In this document: piece after piece, positions 17,907-27,134 of the stretch
How the letters are laid out: each line of letters opens with the position of its first letter
Numbering within the stretch: the first letter of the stretch is position 1
Assembly (NCBI GenBank): GCA_014238945.1
Contig: JABAAB010000083.1
Location: 1 to 64,000 of the forward strand
Origin: Lysobacterales bacterium
GTDB lineage: Bacteria; Pseudomonadota; Gammaproteobacteria; Xanthomonadales; SZUA-36
Reading direction: 5' to 3'
DNA: 64,000 bases
Position numbers and translations under genes: made by a program
Notes under the pieces: generated by a model
Databases searched by the model: none
What the model saw: only the letters and a program-made list of their open reading frames with translations
What the model was told of the DNA's origin: nothing

Positions 17907-18788
17907 ATGTCAAACATTGGATTCTTGGGCCTGGGTAAAATGGGGGCCGTAATGGCGCCGCGATTGCTCGAGGCCGGGCATGATTTAACGGTTTGGTCCA
18001 GGACGGAAAAAAAATCCCGCACCCTGGTCGCCAACGGAGCCCGACTTGCCGCAAACCCGGCTGAGGTATCAGCATCGGCAGAAATTATTGTCACGATGCT
18101 CGCCGATGATGCTGCAGTCATGGATGTATTTTCCAGTCCTGGAGGGCTGCTCAGCTCTTCGGTTGGGAACAAGTTGTTTATTGACATGAGCACATTGAGA
18201 CCATCGACCGTGCTAACACTTGCACAGCAGGTCAACTCAGCAAATGCCCGTTTTATCGACGCACCGGTCTCTGGCACTGTGGGCCCAGCCAAAGCCGGTC
18301 AATTACTGGTGCTCTGCGGTGCTGATGAGGTTGACTTCAGGCGCGCCCAGGACATCCTGCGTATTTTCAGCCGCCGCATTATCCACGCCGGCCCTGTTGG
18401 GTGTGGGGCATTGCTCAAGCTGGTAGTAAACCTGCCGTTGGCCGTTTACTGGTCAGCATTGGCAGAAGCAGTGGCACTCGGCAAGCAGGGTGGACTTGAC
18501 CTGTCGCTGATCCTGGAGACCATTCAGGACAGCCCTGCTGCTCCACCCGTCCTTTCAATGAAAGAACCCATTATCAAAGGCTTGACGGAAGATGTCGCTT
18601 TTAGCATTGACAATATGATTAAAGACATCAGGTCAATGCTTGAAACCGGCGCAGAACTTGATCTGCCCCTGCACACAACCCAAAGCGTACTGGAATTGTA
18701 TTCAGCAGCATCCGAGCATGGATTCGGGGAGGCCGATGCGGTTGAAGTGGTCGGGTATCTGGCTGATTCCATGATAAACAGCAAGTAA
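17907..18788 (+). CDS. 3-hydroxyisobutyrate dehydrogenase family oxidoreductase (second copy)
   Basis: This 293-residue enzyme has the same family layout as the 15500 gene: Rossmann motif GFLGLGKMG, substrate loop DAPVSGTVGPAKAG near residue 119 and catalytic Lys in GALLKLVVNLPLA near 170. After the second strand it has Ser-Arg (VWSRTEKKS) instead of Asp, which usually marks NADP preference, so the two paralogues may work in different redox directions or on different substrates. It starts 9 bases after the Rid gene and ends 13 bases before the CocE hydrolase gene, within a tight operon. Confidence 0.9.
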   Translation: MSNIGFLGLGKMGAVMAPRLLEAGHDLTVWSRTEKKSRTLVANGARLAANPAEVSASAEIIVTMLADDAAVMDVFSSPGGLLSSSVGNKLFIDMSTLRPSTVLTLAQQVNSANARFIDAPVSGTVGPAKAGQLLVLCGADEVDFRRAQDILRIFSRRIIHAGPVGCGALLKLVVNLPLAVYWSALAEAVALGKQGGLDLSLILETIQDSPAAPPVLSMKEPIIKGLTEDVAFSIDNMIKDIRSMLETGAELDLPLHTTQSVLELYSAASEHGFGEADAVEVVGYLADSMINSK

Positions 18789-18801
18789 CAAGGGATGTCA
18801 C

Positions 18802-20544
18802 ATGAACACACATAAATCCGAAATTCGGGATGGTATGCAGATCGACTGGAATGCAGGAATCGAAATCGATGATGGCATGATTCTTCGAGCGGATGTCTTT
18901 CGACCTGTAGGAGAAGGGCAGTTCCCGGTCATTCTCACTCATGGCCCATACGGAAAAGGCCTGGCATTCCAGCAGGGCTATCCAAGTGCCTGGAATCGCA
19001 TGGCAGAGGAACATCCGGATGTCACTGCAGGTTCTAGCAACAAGTACCAGAACTGGGAGGTCGTTGATCCGGAAAAATGGGTGCCGGATGGCTATGTCTG
19101 TGTCCGTGTTGACTCGCGGGGTTGCGGCGCCTCTCCGGGCTATGTCGATCATTTCTCGCCGCGTGAAACCCTGGATTTTGCCAACTGCATTGAATGGGCG
19201 GGCACCCAGGCCTGGAGCAATGGCAAAGTCGGCCTGAACGGGGTTTCCTACTATGGCATCAATGCCTGGCAGGTTGCCTCTCTGCAACCACGACATCTGG
19301 CAGCCATGTGCGTCTGGGAAGGCTCAGCCGATTGGTATCGTGACATGACTCACCATGGAGGGATTCTCAGCACTTTCTGGGATAACTGGTACGACATGCA
19401 GGTTAAGTCGGTGCAATACGGATTAGGTGAGAGAGGACCGCGCAGCGAAGTCACCGGTCGACCGGTTTGCGGTGAAGCTACACTGCCCGCAGAAGAACTG
19501 GCAAAAAATCGCTGTGATTTTGGCAATGAAATTTACTCACATCCACTCGATGACGAATATCACAAAAAACGATCAGCCGTATGGTCAAAAATTAATACCC
19601 CCTTGCTCACTGCGGCTAACTGGGGCGGCCAAGGTTTGCATCCGCGTGGTAATTTTGAAGGGTTTGTACGTGCTGCATCGGAAAATAAGTGGTTGGAAGC
19701 GCACGGTTTGGAGCATTGGACTGAGTTTTACACCGATTATGGCGTCTCTTTACAAAAACGGTTCTTCGACCATTTCCTGAAGGGCCTGGATAATGACTGG
19801 CTGGATCAGCCGCCGGTGCAATTGCAGGTCCGTAAACTGGATGGTTTCGAAAAACGCCATGAAAGTGCCTGGCCGATCCCGCGTACAGTGTGGACCCGCT
19901 TCCATCTGAATGCGGAAGGCACCAGCCTGTCCAGGACACCTCCATCATCTGAAAAAACGCTTTCATTTGATGCCATGGGTGATGGACTGACCTTTATGTC
20001 TGAACCAATGGAATCCGACACCGAAATTACCGGCCCCGCTGCAACCAGGGTAACCATCTCTTCCTCCACCAGTGATGCCGATCTGTTTGTCGTATTGCGA
20101 GTTTTCTCACCCCGGGGCGAAGAGGTAACTTTTCAGGGTGCAATCGACCCACACACTCCAATTGCACAGGGTTGGTTGAGGGCTTCCCACCGCAAACTGG
20201 ACGAGAATCTGTCTGAACCATGGCGTCCCTATCACCGTCATGATGAAGTCCAGCGATTGACTGCAGGCGAAAAAGTCGATCTTGACATCGAAATCTGGCC
20301 GACCTCGATCGTAGTGCCCGCGGGTTACCAGATTGGGCTCAGCATCAGGGGTAAGGATTACGAATACCCGCTCGCCAGTGGCCAGCGCTTGTCAAATTTC
20401 AAGAACGAATTACGCGGATGCGGCCCGTTCCTGCACAATGATTCCCGCGACAGGCCCGCTGAGGTTTTTGCTGGTCAAACCACCATCCACCTTGGCCCGG
20501 ATGAACCGGCCTTCGTCTTATTGCCAATCATTGGTGGGACATAA
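18802..20544 (+). CDS. CocE/NonD family alpha/beta hydrolase
   Basis: This 580-residue protein has an X-Pro dipeptidyl-peptidase/cocaine-esterase catalytic domain (about 20-340) and a C-terminal jelly-roll domain of the PepX_C type (about 350-575). The nucleophile motif GVSYYG is near residue 146, and a His likely to complete the triad is in GLEHWTEF near 300. There is no signal peptide. Members cleave esters, amides (glutaryl-7-ACA acylase, cocaine esterase) or act in antibiotic breakdown (NonD). Its place at the end of the TetR operon suggests that it opens an ester or amide bond in the substrate or an intermediate. The ribosome binding site is AAGGGA at 18790-18795. Confidence 0.88.
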   Translation: MNTHKSEIRDGMQIDWNAGIEIDDGMILRADVFRPVGEGQFPVILTHGPYGKGLAFQQGYPSAWNRMAEEHPDVTAGSSNKYQNWEVVDPEKWVPDGYVCVRVDSRGCGASPGYVDHFSPRETLDFANCIEWAGTQAWSNGKVGLNGVSYYGINAWQVASLQPRHLAAMCVWEGSADWYRDMTHHGGILSTFWDNWYDMQVKSVQYGLGERGPRSEVTGRPVCGEATLPAEELAKNRCDFGNEIYSHPLDDEYHKKRSAVWSKINTPLLTAANWGGQGLHPRGNFEGFVRAASENKWLEAHGLEHWTEFYTDYGVSLQKRFFDHFLKGLDNDWLDQPPVQLQVRKLDGFEKRHESAWPIPRTVWTRFHLNAEGTSLSRTPPSSEKTLSFDAMGDGLTFMSEPMESDTEITGPAATRVTISSSTSDADLFVVLRVFSPRGEEVTFQGAIDPHTPIAQGWLRASHRKLDENLSEPWRPYHRHDEVQRLTAGEKVDLDIEIWPTSIVVPAGYQIGLSIRGKDYEYPLASGQRLSNFKNELRGCGPFLHNDSRDRPAEVFAGQTTIHLGPDEPAFVLLPIIGGT

Positions 20545-20552
20545 CCGGCTTT

Positions 20553-22019
20553 TCAGGCTTCGGAATCGCTGATCCAATTAAATCGACTTCTGATTCGAAC
20601 AAATCGTCGTGCATTGACCTCTTCAAGCAGCGTCTCCTGAAGTTCGTCAAGTTTGCGAATTGCCTCGAAGCGATCAACGGACACATGTTCGCCATTTACA
20701 ACTATTGTTTTGCCTTTCACCAGAACACGCCGGATCGATTGTGGACTTGGACCGTTACCGTAAACCAGGTTGGACAATAGTGCGGCGGGCGGTGAAAGCT
20801 GAGTTTCACCTCGCCGGTCGATCACCAACACATCGGCGTCTTTTCCGGGCTCCAATGAACCAATATGGTCATCCATCATCAGTGCTTTTGCGCCACCGAT
20901 GGTGGCGAGCTCCAGCGCTTGTTCCGCACTCCCATAAAGGATTTCTTCACCGGTCCACTCGGATTGTTTATCGCCGGATCGCCGTCGGTATTCATCGCCC
21001 AGTCTCTGCCCGGTCAGAAAGCTGCGCATGGCCGTCCATAGATCATGTCCATAGGCAACGACCGGGCCATCCAGCCCAAGGCCGCAAGTGACACCCCGTT
21101 CAAGGAAATTTCTCGCGTCAAAACTGACCAGGCCAAGCACCTGCTCCATGTCTGGGACCAGCGCAATACTTGCACCGGAGTCACGTATAAGGTCGGCTTC
21201 ACCCGGCTTAAGGTTTTGCGCATGCGCTGCAATTACATTCGGGCTTAGAATCCCCATCTCGTTCAGCCATTCAAATGATCCACCTTCCCATCCTCGCCGC
21301 TTGGCAAGATACTTTTGATCAAATACAGCGGGTGCGTGAATATCAAATTGCCGATCATTGCTAACCGTCCATTGCCATAATTCCTTGAGTTGTTCAGGCT
21401 CACAATAGGTGATACCGATACTGGACGCGGTCACCGAAATAAGTTCGTTCTCCCATTTGGACTTGATCCGCTCTGTTTCGGCAATGCCGGTATCGAGATT
21501 TTCACGAAAAGGCTCGGGAACGGCATCAGCATCGTTGATCGTCAGGCGCGCCATTCTGCATCGAATACCAACATCCCGGATGGCAGCCAGCACACCATCA
21601 ATTGAGTTCTTATGCACATGAGTGAAATGGTCGTCGACCGTCGTGGTGACGCCCCGACGTACCAGGTCAAGAATAGGGGGTGTAGCCGAAGTATGAGATC
21701 TCTCCTCATCACAGGCACCGGTCATTGGGTAATAAAAGCCAAAGAAGCGCTCTTCAAAAGTAGTCCCGTCTGCCATTCCACGCATGCAACCCTGGACGAG
21801 GTGCGCGTGTACATTTACCAGGCCGGGTAACACAATATGCCCTTCTCCGCCCAGTTCTTCAGCACCCCGATATTCACAGTTTCTGGCACTCCCCACGGAA
21901 ATAATCCGTCCATCGGTGATTGCCAGATAGCCATTGGTAAATACATTACGTTCCGGGTCCATGGTGATGACCATGCCCTTGAGCAAGGTGTCACATTTTT
22001 TCAATTCCAATTCTCTCAA
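20553..22019 (-). CDS. amidohydrolase of the TrzN/AtzA/cytosine-deaminase type
   Basis: This 488-residue metal-dependent amidohydrolase has a small beta-sandwich made of both ends around a TIM barrel. Metal-site residues are intact: HxH in VNVHAHLVQG near residue 71, His in FDIHAP near 225, His in AAHAQNL near 263, and the strand-8 Asp in GLGLDGPVVAYG near 315. Relatives deaminate or dehalogenate N-heterocycles such as triazines, guanine and S-adenosylhomocysteine. With HMG-CoA lyase 74 bases upstream on the same strand it likely forms a two-gene operon. The start is a TTG with a weak ribosome binding site; an internal start a few codons later is possible. Its end is 8 bases from the stop of the convergent CocE gene. 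Confidence 0.88.
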   Translation of the reverse strand: MRELELKKCDTLLKGMVITMDPERNVFTNGYLAITDGRIISVGSARNCEYRGAEELGGEGHIVLPGLVNVHAHLVQGCMRGMADGTTFEERFFGFYYPMTGACDEERSHTSATPPILDLVRRGVTTTVDDHFTHVHKNSIDGVLAAIRDVGIRCRMARLTINDADAVPEPFRENLDTGIAETERIKSKWENELISVTASSIGITYCEPEQLKELWQWTVSNDRQFDIHAPAVFDQKYLAKRRGWEGGSFEWLNEMGILSPNVIAAHAQNLKPGEADLIRDSGASIALVPDMEQVLGLVSFDARNFLERGVTCGLGLDGPVVAYGHDLWTAMRSFLTGQRLGDEYRRRSGDKQSEWTGEEILYGSAEQALELATIGGAKALMMDDHIGSLEPGKDADVLVIDRRGETQLSPPAALLSNLVYGNGPSPQSIRRVLVKGKTIVVNGEHVSVDRFEAIRKLDELQETLLEEVNARRFVRIRSRFNWISDSEA

Positions 22020-22093
22020 CCTGGTCTCTTTGAATTCATGCGTGAAATTGCTCTATTACTTTTGTATTTTCATCATCTGCCATGTCTGGCTAA

Positions 22094-22996
22094 TCAGGTT
22101 AGTCCAAGGTGCCGGTTCAACCAGGTCTTGGCACGTCCGCCGGGTGCGTTGCCTGTCAATTCTCCTGCGATTCGCGTGGCTTCTGCCAGCTTTAACTGGT
22201 CAATACCCGTATCAAAACCCATTTGCTCTACCATCATTACCAAGTCCTCGGTGGCAACGTTTCCTGATGCCCCGGGTGCGAACGGACATCCGCCAAGACC
22301 ACCGATCGACGCGTCAAACTTTCGCACTCCGGACTCAAGCGCTGCAAAGACATTGGCAAGCCCCATGGCACGGGTGTCATGGAAATGACAGGCAATTTTT
22401 TCTGAACCGTGCTGCTCGACCAGTTTCGCCATCAATGAACGCACCTGGGCAGGATTTGCAGCGCCGATGGTGTCAGATATCACTATTTCATCTGCGCCAA
22501 TGGCAAGAAATTTCCCGGCGATCTCAACAACGGTATTTGGCGCCACAGGGCCGCTGAAAGGGCACTCGAATGCCACTGATATGGCAATAAGAACCGTTAC
22601 CTTGTCCTCCAATGCCCTAACGAGAATTTGCTCCGCCGCTTCCTCAACCTGTTCCCGGCTCCGATTAACATTGGCTTGTGCCATTCCTTCGCTGGCATAA
22701 AGGACCATGACTACTCTGTTTGCACCAGCTGCGGTGGCAAGTTCATAACCCTTCATATTTGGAATCAGCACCGAATATTCACCCTGGTGGCCTTCCAGAC
22801 CCTGCAGGATTGCATCAGTGCCGGCCATCGCGGGAACGACCTTTGGCGATACAAAAGCTCCGACCTCAACGTGACCAACGCCTGCAGAACTCAACGCGTT
22901 TATCAGTTGCAGTCGTTGTTCTGATGACAGAATCCTGGTTTGATTCTGTAGCCCATCACGCGGCCCGACATCAGTGACGATTACCGATTGTGACAT
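22094..22996 (-). CDS. hydroxymethylglutaryl-CoA lyase
   Basis: This 300-residue TIM-barrel lyase of the HMG-CoA lyase type matches the family length. The N-terminal DVGPRDGLQN motif (metal and substrate), the metal-binding HFHDTRAMG near residue 195 and the signature GLGGCPFAPGASGN near 237 with the catalytic Cys are all present. HMG-CoA lyase splits 3-hydroxy-3-methylglutaryl-CoA into acetoacetate and acetyl-CoA; close homologues act on related 3-hydroxy-3-alkyl-glutaryl or citramalyl-type thioesters. Pairing with CoA-transferases and LeuCD-type hydro-lyases in this window suggests terminal cleavage of a branched C5-C6 acid. It is transcribed with the amidohydrolase and divergently from the LeuC-type gene. 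Confidence 0.9.
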   Translation of the reverse strand: MSQSVIVTDVGPRDGLQNQTRILSSEQRLQLINALSSAGVGHVEVGAFVSPKVVPAMAGTDAILQGLEGHQGEYSVLIPNMKGYELATAAGANRVVMVLYASEGMAQANVNRSREQVEEAAEQILVRALEDKVTVLIAISVAFECPFSGPVAPNTVVEIAGKFLAIGADEIVISDTIGAANPAQVRSLMAKLVEQHGSEKIACHFHDTRAMGLANVFAALESGVRKFDASIGGLGGCPFAPGASGNVATEDLVMMVEQMGFDTGIDQLKLAEATRIAGELTGNAPGGRAKTWLNRHLGLT

Positions 22997-23106
22997 CAGT
23001 CCACGGCTCCTTCTTTTTGTAACGCCACGCTTGAGGGGTTGTTCAAAATCATGCTGCCTTGGCTTATCTGCTTGGAGAATATCACTAAACGTGCTTTTAA
23101 TGCATT

Positions 23107-23128
23107 AATGTTATAATAATATGACATT
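23107..23128. promoter_or_regulatory. possible operator before the first LeuC/LeuD pair
   Basis: This is an imperfect 22-bp inverted repeat (9 of 11 base pairs, arms AATGT and ACATT) in the very AT-rich region between the divergent HMG-CoA lyase and LeuC-type genes. A 10-bp palindrome TAATGCATTA (23098-23107) abuts it. No copy elsewhere in the window was noticed, so the binding protein is unknown. Confidence 0.3.
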
Positions 23129-23209
23129 TAGAGGCAATCCATTATGTCTCGATGATCTGGCTTGAGCAGAAAACTACTGCCCTCGCCCGACCTCGCTCAA
23201 GGAAAACCC

Positions 23210-24622
23210 ATGGGATTGACCCTGTTTGAAAAAATCTGGAAAAAGCATGTCGTTTGTCCTGAAACAACGCAAGCACCCGCTGTTTTGTATATCGATCTGC
23301 ATCTCTTACATGAAGTAACTTCGCCCCAGGCATTTTCACAGCTCAAGCAAAAAGCGCTTCCTGTGCATCAGCCGAACAGATGTCTCGCAACGATTGACCA
23401 CGCAATACCTACCCTGCCCGCTGGCCCGGATGGTAAACGCTCATTTGTCAGTGCCCAGGCTTCCGAACAGGTAGATACATTAGAGCAAAATTGTAAGGAA
23501 CATGGCATTCAGATTCATGACTGGGACAGTCCCAACCGAGGGATCGTACATGTTATTGGTCCGGAGCTGGGAGCAACACAACCCGGTATGACGATTGTGT
23601 GTGGAGACAGCCATACCAGTACCCATGGTGCTTTTGGCGCGCTGGCTTTCGGGATTGGAACCACCGAGGTAGGTCACGTGCTTGCCACACAGTGCCTGCT
23701 ACAGCAAAAACCCAAAACGATGAATATCGAGGTATGCGGAGACCTCAGGCCTGGCGTTTCGGCAAAAGATGTCATTCTCCATATTATCGGGCAAATCGGC
23801 GTCGATGGCGCCAGCGGCTGTGTGATTGAATACAGCGGGGAGACTATTCGTAACATGGATATGGAATCCCGGATGACACTGTGCAATATGTCTATTGAAT
23901 GCGGGGCCCGGGCTGGCATGATTGCACCGGATGAGGTGACATTCCATTACCTAGAAGGACGAGCAATGTCACCTGAAGGCAACAACTGGAAACGCAGCGT
24001 TGGGGTGTGGAGGGAACTTTACAGCGATGAAAATGCAGATTTCGATCAATCTGTCAGCGTAGACGCCAGCGATATTCGGCCTATCATTTCATTCGGTACC
24101 AATCCCGGGATGGTCGTAAAGGTTATACAGGCTATCCCATCCGCTGAAGCTGGCGACTCGATATCAAAATCACTGGATTACATGGGATTTAAAGGCGGAG
24201 AAACCCTGTTGGGGAAACAAATTGATGTCGTTTTCATCGGTAGTTGCACCAATGCCAGAATTACAGATTTGAGAATTGTTGCTGATGTACTCAAGAACCG
24301 GAAAATTGCTGCCAGAACAAAGGTGATTATTGTACCGGGATCCGAATCTGTAAAAAAGGTGGCAGAAAGCGAAGGTCTCGACAAAATTTTCATTGATTGC
24401 GGGGCAGAGTGGAGAAATCCAGGATGCTCGATGTGTATTGGCATGAATGGCGATATTGCGAAGCCTGGCGAGTATGTTGTCAGTACCAGCAACCGCAATT
24501 TTGAAGGGCGTCAGGGTACGGGTGTGAGAACGCTATTGGCAAGCCCCAGGACTGCCGCGGTTTGTGCGCTCGCTGGAATGATTGCAGACCCCGACAACTT
24601 TTTGGAACAAAACCATGGATAA
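23210..24622 (+). CDS. aconitase-family hydro-lyase large subunit (LeuC-like), first copy
   Basis: This 470-residue protein is homologous to LeuC and to 2,3-dimethylmalate dehydratase large subunit. Three Cys ligands of the 4Fe-4S cluster are present: one in FIGSCTNARITD and two in NPGCSMCIG. The substrate-loop motif STSNRNFEGRQG follows, and the early motifs (DHAIPT, VCGDSHTSTHGAFG) are intact. It moves a hydroxyl group between adjacent carbons of a dicarboxylate, or hydrates an alkene acid. The ATG at 23210 with AAGGA before it is preferred over an upstream TTG. Its stop overlaps the small-subunit start by 8 bases. Linkage to catabolic genes, not leucine biosynthesis genes, points to a degradative role. 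Confidence 0.88.
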   Translation: MGLTLFEKIWKKHVVCPETTQAPAVLYIDLHLLHEVTSPQAFSQLKQKALPVHQPNRCLATIDHAIPTLPAGPDGKRSFVSAQASEQVDTLEQNCKEHGIQIHDWDSPNRGIVHVIGPELGATQPGMTIVCGDSHTSTHGAFGALAFGIGTTEVGHVLATQCLLQQKPKTMNIEVCGDLRPGVSAKDVILHIIGQIGVDGASGCVIEYSGETIRNMDMESRMTLCNMSIECGARAGMIAPDEVTFHYLEGRAMSPEGNNWKRSVGVWRELYSDENADFDQSVSVDASDIRPIISFGTNPGMVVKVIQAIPSAEAGDSISKSLDYMGFKGGETLLGKQIDVVFIGSCTNARITDLRIVADVLKNRKIAARTKVIIVPGSESVKKVAESEGLDKIFIDCGAEWRNPGCSMCIGMNGDIAKPGEYVVSTSNRNFEGRQGTGVRTLLASPRTAAVCALAGMIADPDNFLEQNHG

Positions 24623-25187
24623 CATCAGACTGATCCGTAGCAAAACATTTAATCTTCCGGTTGAAAACGTCGATACTGACCAGATTTTTCCCGGAAGGTT
24701 TTTAACAACTTCCCAACGCCAGGGACTTGGAAAGTATTGCTTTTATGACTGGAGAAACGACCCACAAAACAGCTTCTATCAGTCCTTTCAGGAACACGAT
24801 CCAGAGGCGCAGGCGGTTTTGGTGAGTGGACTCAATTTCGGCTGCGGTTCGTCCCGGGAGCATGCTGCCTGGTCATTGCTCGGCGCTGGTTTCCGGGCCG
24901 TCATCAGCACCAGGTTCGGCGATATATTTCACAGCAATGCGCTAAAAAACGGTTTGGTACTCGTGCAGGTCAGCGAACCGACCCTCGAATTCCTGATGCA
25001 AAACCATCGCCACCAGGTAAACATCGATATCTCCACTGCTCAGATTGAAATTTCAGGTCTTGGAAGTTATGAATTTCCACTGGATGAATTCTCGCAGTAC
25101 TGCCTGCTCAACGGAATTGACAGCATGGATTACCTGCTAGGCAAGGCCGACCAGGTAAGAGATTTTGAACAAAACATGTCAGGGTGA
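24615..25187 (+). CDS. aconitase-family hydro-lyase small subunit (LeuD-like), first copy
   Basis: This 190-residue swivel-domain partner of the preceding protein has the motif VDTDQIFPGRFLTT near residue 20 and the conserved NFGCGSSREHAAW loop near 75. The sequence around FYDWR is that of standard LeuD. It completes the active site when bound to the large subunit. The overlap with the upstream gene ensures equal production. An upstream in-frame start exists but lies inside the large-subunit gene and precedes the conserved domain, so the ATG at 24615 is chosen. Confidence 0.88.
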   Translation: MDNIRLIRSKTFNLPVENVDTDQIFPGRFLTTSQRQGLGKYCFYDWRNDPQNSFYQSFQEHDPEAQAVLVSGLNFGCGSSREHAAWSLLGAGFRAVISTRFGDIFHSNALKNGLVLVQVSEPTLEFLMQNHRHQVNIDISTAQIEISGLGSYEFPLDEFSQYCLLNGIDSMDYLLGKADQVRDFEQNMSG

Positions 25188-25192
25188 TTTGC

Positions 25193-25217
25193 GGGTTTTC
25201 AATCCAACCCAACTTTT
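25193..25217 (+). terminator. weak candidate terminator after the LeuC/LeuD pair
   Basis: GGGTT and AACCC form a 5-bp stem around an 8-base loop, followed by a short TTTT run. It lies between the end of this rightward operon and the end of the leftward TRAP operon. The stem is short, so function is uncertain. Confidence 0.3.
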
Positions 25218-25229
25218 AATGGAGTCATC

Positions 25230-26546
25230 TCAACGCTGAAAATAACTCTCGGGAAGCCATGAGGCCAACTCGGGCACTGTGATCACTAAAATAGCCACGG
25301 CGAGGATAATCAGCCAAAAAGGCAATGATCCTTTGAAAATGTCTTTCAATTGAACGGTCTCATCCGCAACCGCTGCCTTCACTGTGAATACCAGCAAGCC
25401 TACCGGTGGCGTCAATAATCCCGCTTCGATGATAAGAATGCCATATATCGCGAAGGCGATCTCATTAACGCCAGTTGACATGGCAATCGGAAAGAACACC
25501 GGCAAGGTCAGCAAAATGACGGAGATCGAATCAATCAAAGCTCCCAGCAATAGCCAGGTCAGTGTCATGATCACAAATATCATGACCACGGACGTACCGT
25601 TATCCTCAAACAGGCGCTGGATCAGGTTAGCGCCACCACCCATGGCCATGAACCTGGCGTACATTGATCCTGCGATCAACAAAAAGAGGATCGGAGCAGC
25701 AGTGCGCCCGGTATCGTAGATGGCCGTGACAAAGCCCTTGCGTCGCATTCCCTTGAACCAGGCAATGACAGCAGAACCGAGGACGCCAAACCCTGCGGCT
25801 TCTGTCGGTGTGAATATACCCTTCCAGATGCCACCCAATACCATAAAAACCAAAAGAACAATGCCGATGCTTCCAATGAATTCAGATTTCCTGTCGTGAT
25901 GAGCTTGTTTTCGCTCATCAACTGCTGGTGCAATCTGTTTGGAATTCGATGCCTTAACAACGCAATAACCGGCAAACGCAAAACCCAGTATCAGGCCTGG
26001 TACGATTCCTGCCAGGAACAAGGCTCCAATTGAACCTTCTGTCAGCACAGCCCAAACGATCAGTAATACTGAAGGTGGAATCAACATCCCCAGGCATGCG
26101 CTTCCTGCCACTACGCCCAGGGCATGACTCTGTTGGTATCCTGCTCTTCGCATTTCCGGGTAGGCAATCCGGCTGAAAGTAGCTGCCGAGGCAACGGAGA
26201 CGCCGGATACAGTGGCAAAAATCGTATTTCCAATCACTGTGGCAACGGCCAGTCGGCCCGGAAGTTTTTTCAAGGCACGGTCGCAAAGCTTATATAGGTC
26301 AGTGGCCGCACCTGAGCGATTGATGATTTCACCCATGAGCACAAATAGCAGGATAACGGCCAGGCTGTGACTTCGAATCGCTTCGTAGGCAGTACTGCTG
26401 AGCAGGGAAAGAGATATGTCCATGCTGCCGGTTATCAAATATGCACCGGCCACACTGGCTACACCTAATGCAATGGCAATATGAACACCAAGCAAGATCA
26501 GCAGGAATAGACCTGCCAATGTAAGAATTAGTACTTCAGCACCCAC
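25230..26546 (-). CDS. TRAP transporter large membrane subunit (DctM type)
   Basis: This 438-residue protein has about 12 membrane segments and is full length for DctM. Typical stretches include GASVAGAYL near the start, the middle cytoplasmic loop rich in charged residues (about 205-220), and the GLLTPPVGLLVF segment near 385. It forms the ion-coupled channel of a tripartite ATP-independent periplasmic carrier with DctQ and a periplasmic binding protein. It starts with GTG and is the last gene of the 32966-25230 operon. The matching binding protein is encoded about 10 kb away at 36963-38054 and has the same operator type upstream. Confidence 0.92.
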   Translation of the reverse strand: MGAEVLILTLAGLFLLILLGVHIAIALGVASVAGAYLITGSMDISLSLLSSTAYEAIRSHSLAVILLFVLMGEIINRSGAATDLYKLCDRALKKLPGRLAVATVIGNTIFATVSGVSVASAATFSRIAYPEMRRAGYQQSHALGVVAGSACLGMLIPPSVLLIVWAVLTEGSIGALFLAGIVPGLILGFAFAGYCVVKASNSKQIAPAVDERKQAHHDRKSEFIGSIGIVLLVFMVLGGIWKGIFTPTEAAGFGVLGSAVIAWFKGMRRKGFVTAIYDTGRTAAPILFLLIAGSMYARFMAMGGGANLIQRLFEDNGTSVVMIFVIMTLTWLLLGALIDSISVILLTLPVFFPIAMSTGVNEIAFAIYGILIIEAGLLTPPVGLLVFTVKAAVADETVQLKDIFKGSLPFWLIILAVAILVITVPELASWLPESYFQR

Positions 26547-26581
26547 CGGACTTAACCTTTTCCCATTGACCGTTTGTCATT

Positions 26582-27085
26582 TCAAATGGATTCTGACGAG
26601 CCAGAAAGTTCAGTGTCGCGCTTACCGGACCAGTCAAGATAGATCATATGCAGGTAGACCAGCGAAGCAAATGCTGCAGTCAATACAATGAGAAAACGCA
26701 CTGGATATGTTGGGACCCTCAGTGCGCCTTCACCTTCATATTCGCCAACCTGCAGGGATTCAAGGAAGGGGGTCCACGAGCTGTACGACAAGGCCATAAA
26801 GAACAGCAGGCCAATAACAGAACCAAAAATTTGCAAATGGCGCTGAAAGTTCGGGTTTACGGAATCGAACAGCAGGGTGGTTCTTAACATTCCACCGCGA
26901 TAGATTGCCAGCGGCAGTTGTAAAAATGCGATGGATACCACCGAATTCTTGATGATTTCAGTTGCGCCGAGCAATGGCGTGCCAAACAGGTACCGGCCGC
27001 CAACATCAAAAAGAATTATGAAGGCTAAAAGTGCAATCCAAAAGGCGGATATCATGTGGCTCCATCTGGCGATTCTGAGTAACAT
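26582..27085 (-). CDS. TRAP transporter small membrane subunit (DctQ type)
   Basis: This 167-residue protein has four predicted membrane helices, the layout of DctQ. The second helix follows the FDVGGRYLFGTPLLGATE segment; DctQ proteins usually have a similar RY-x-F-x-x-P pattern here. It is needed for assembly of the carrier with DctM, whose gene starts 35 bases later. It lies between the DctM gene and the PEP-synthase-like gene on one transcript. Confidence 0.88.
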   Translation of the reverse strand: MLLRIARWSHMISAFWIALLAFIILFDVGGRYLFGTPLLGATEIIKNSVVSIAFLQLPLAIYRGGMLRTTLLFDSVNPNFQRHLQIFGSVIGLLFFMALSYSSWTPFLESLQVGEYEGEGALRVPTYPVRFLIVLTAAFASLVYLHMIYLDWSGKRDTELSGSSESI

Positions 27086-27134
27086 CAGGAAGCAAACTGG
27101 ATCGTTTTAAGGCCAATTGGAAGGACATGGAGCA

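Noticed and set aside
23210-25187. Leucine biosynthesis isopropylmalate isomerase
   Set aside because: No leuA or leuB lies nearby, there are two diverged pairs, and both sit among catabolic genes.
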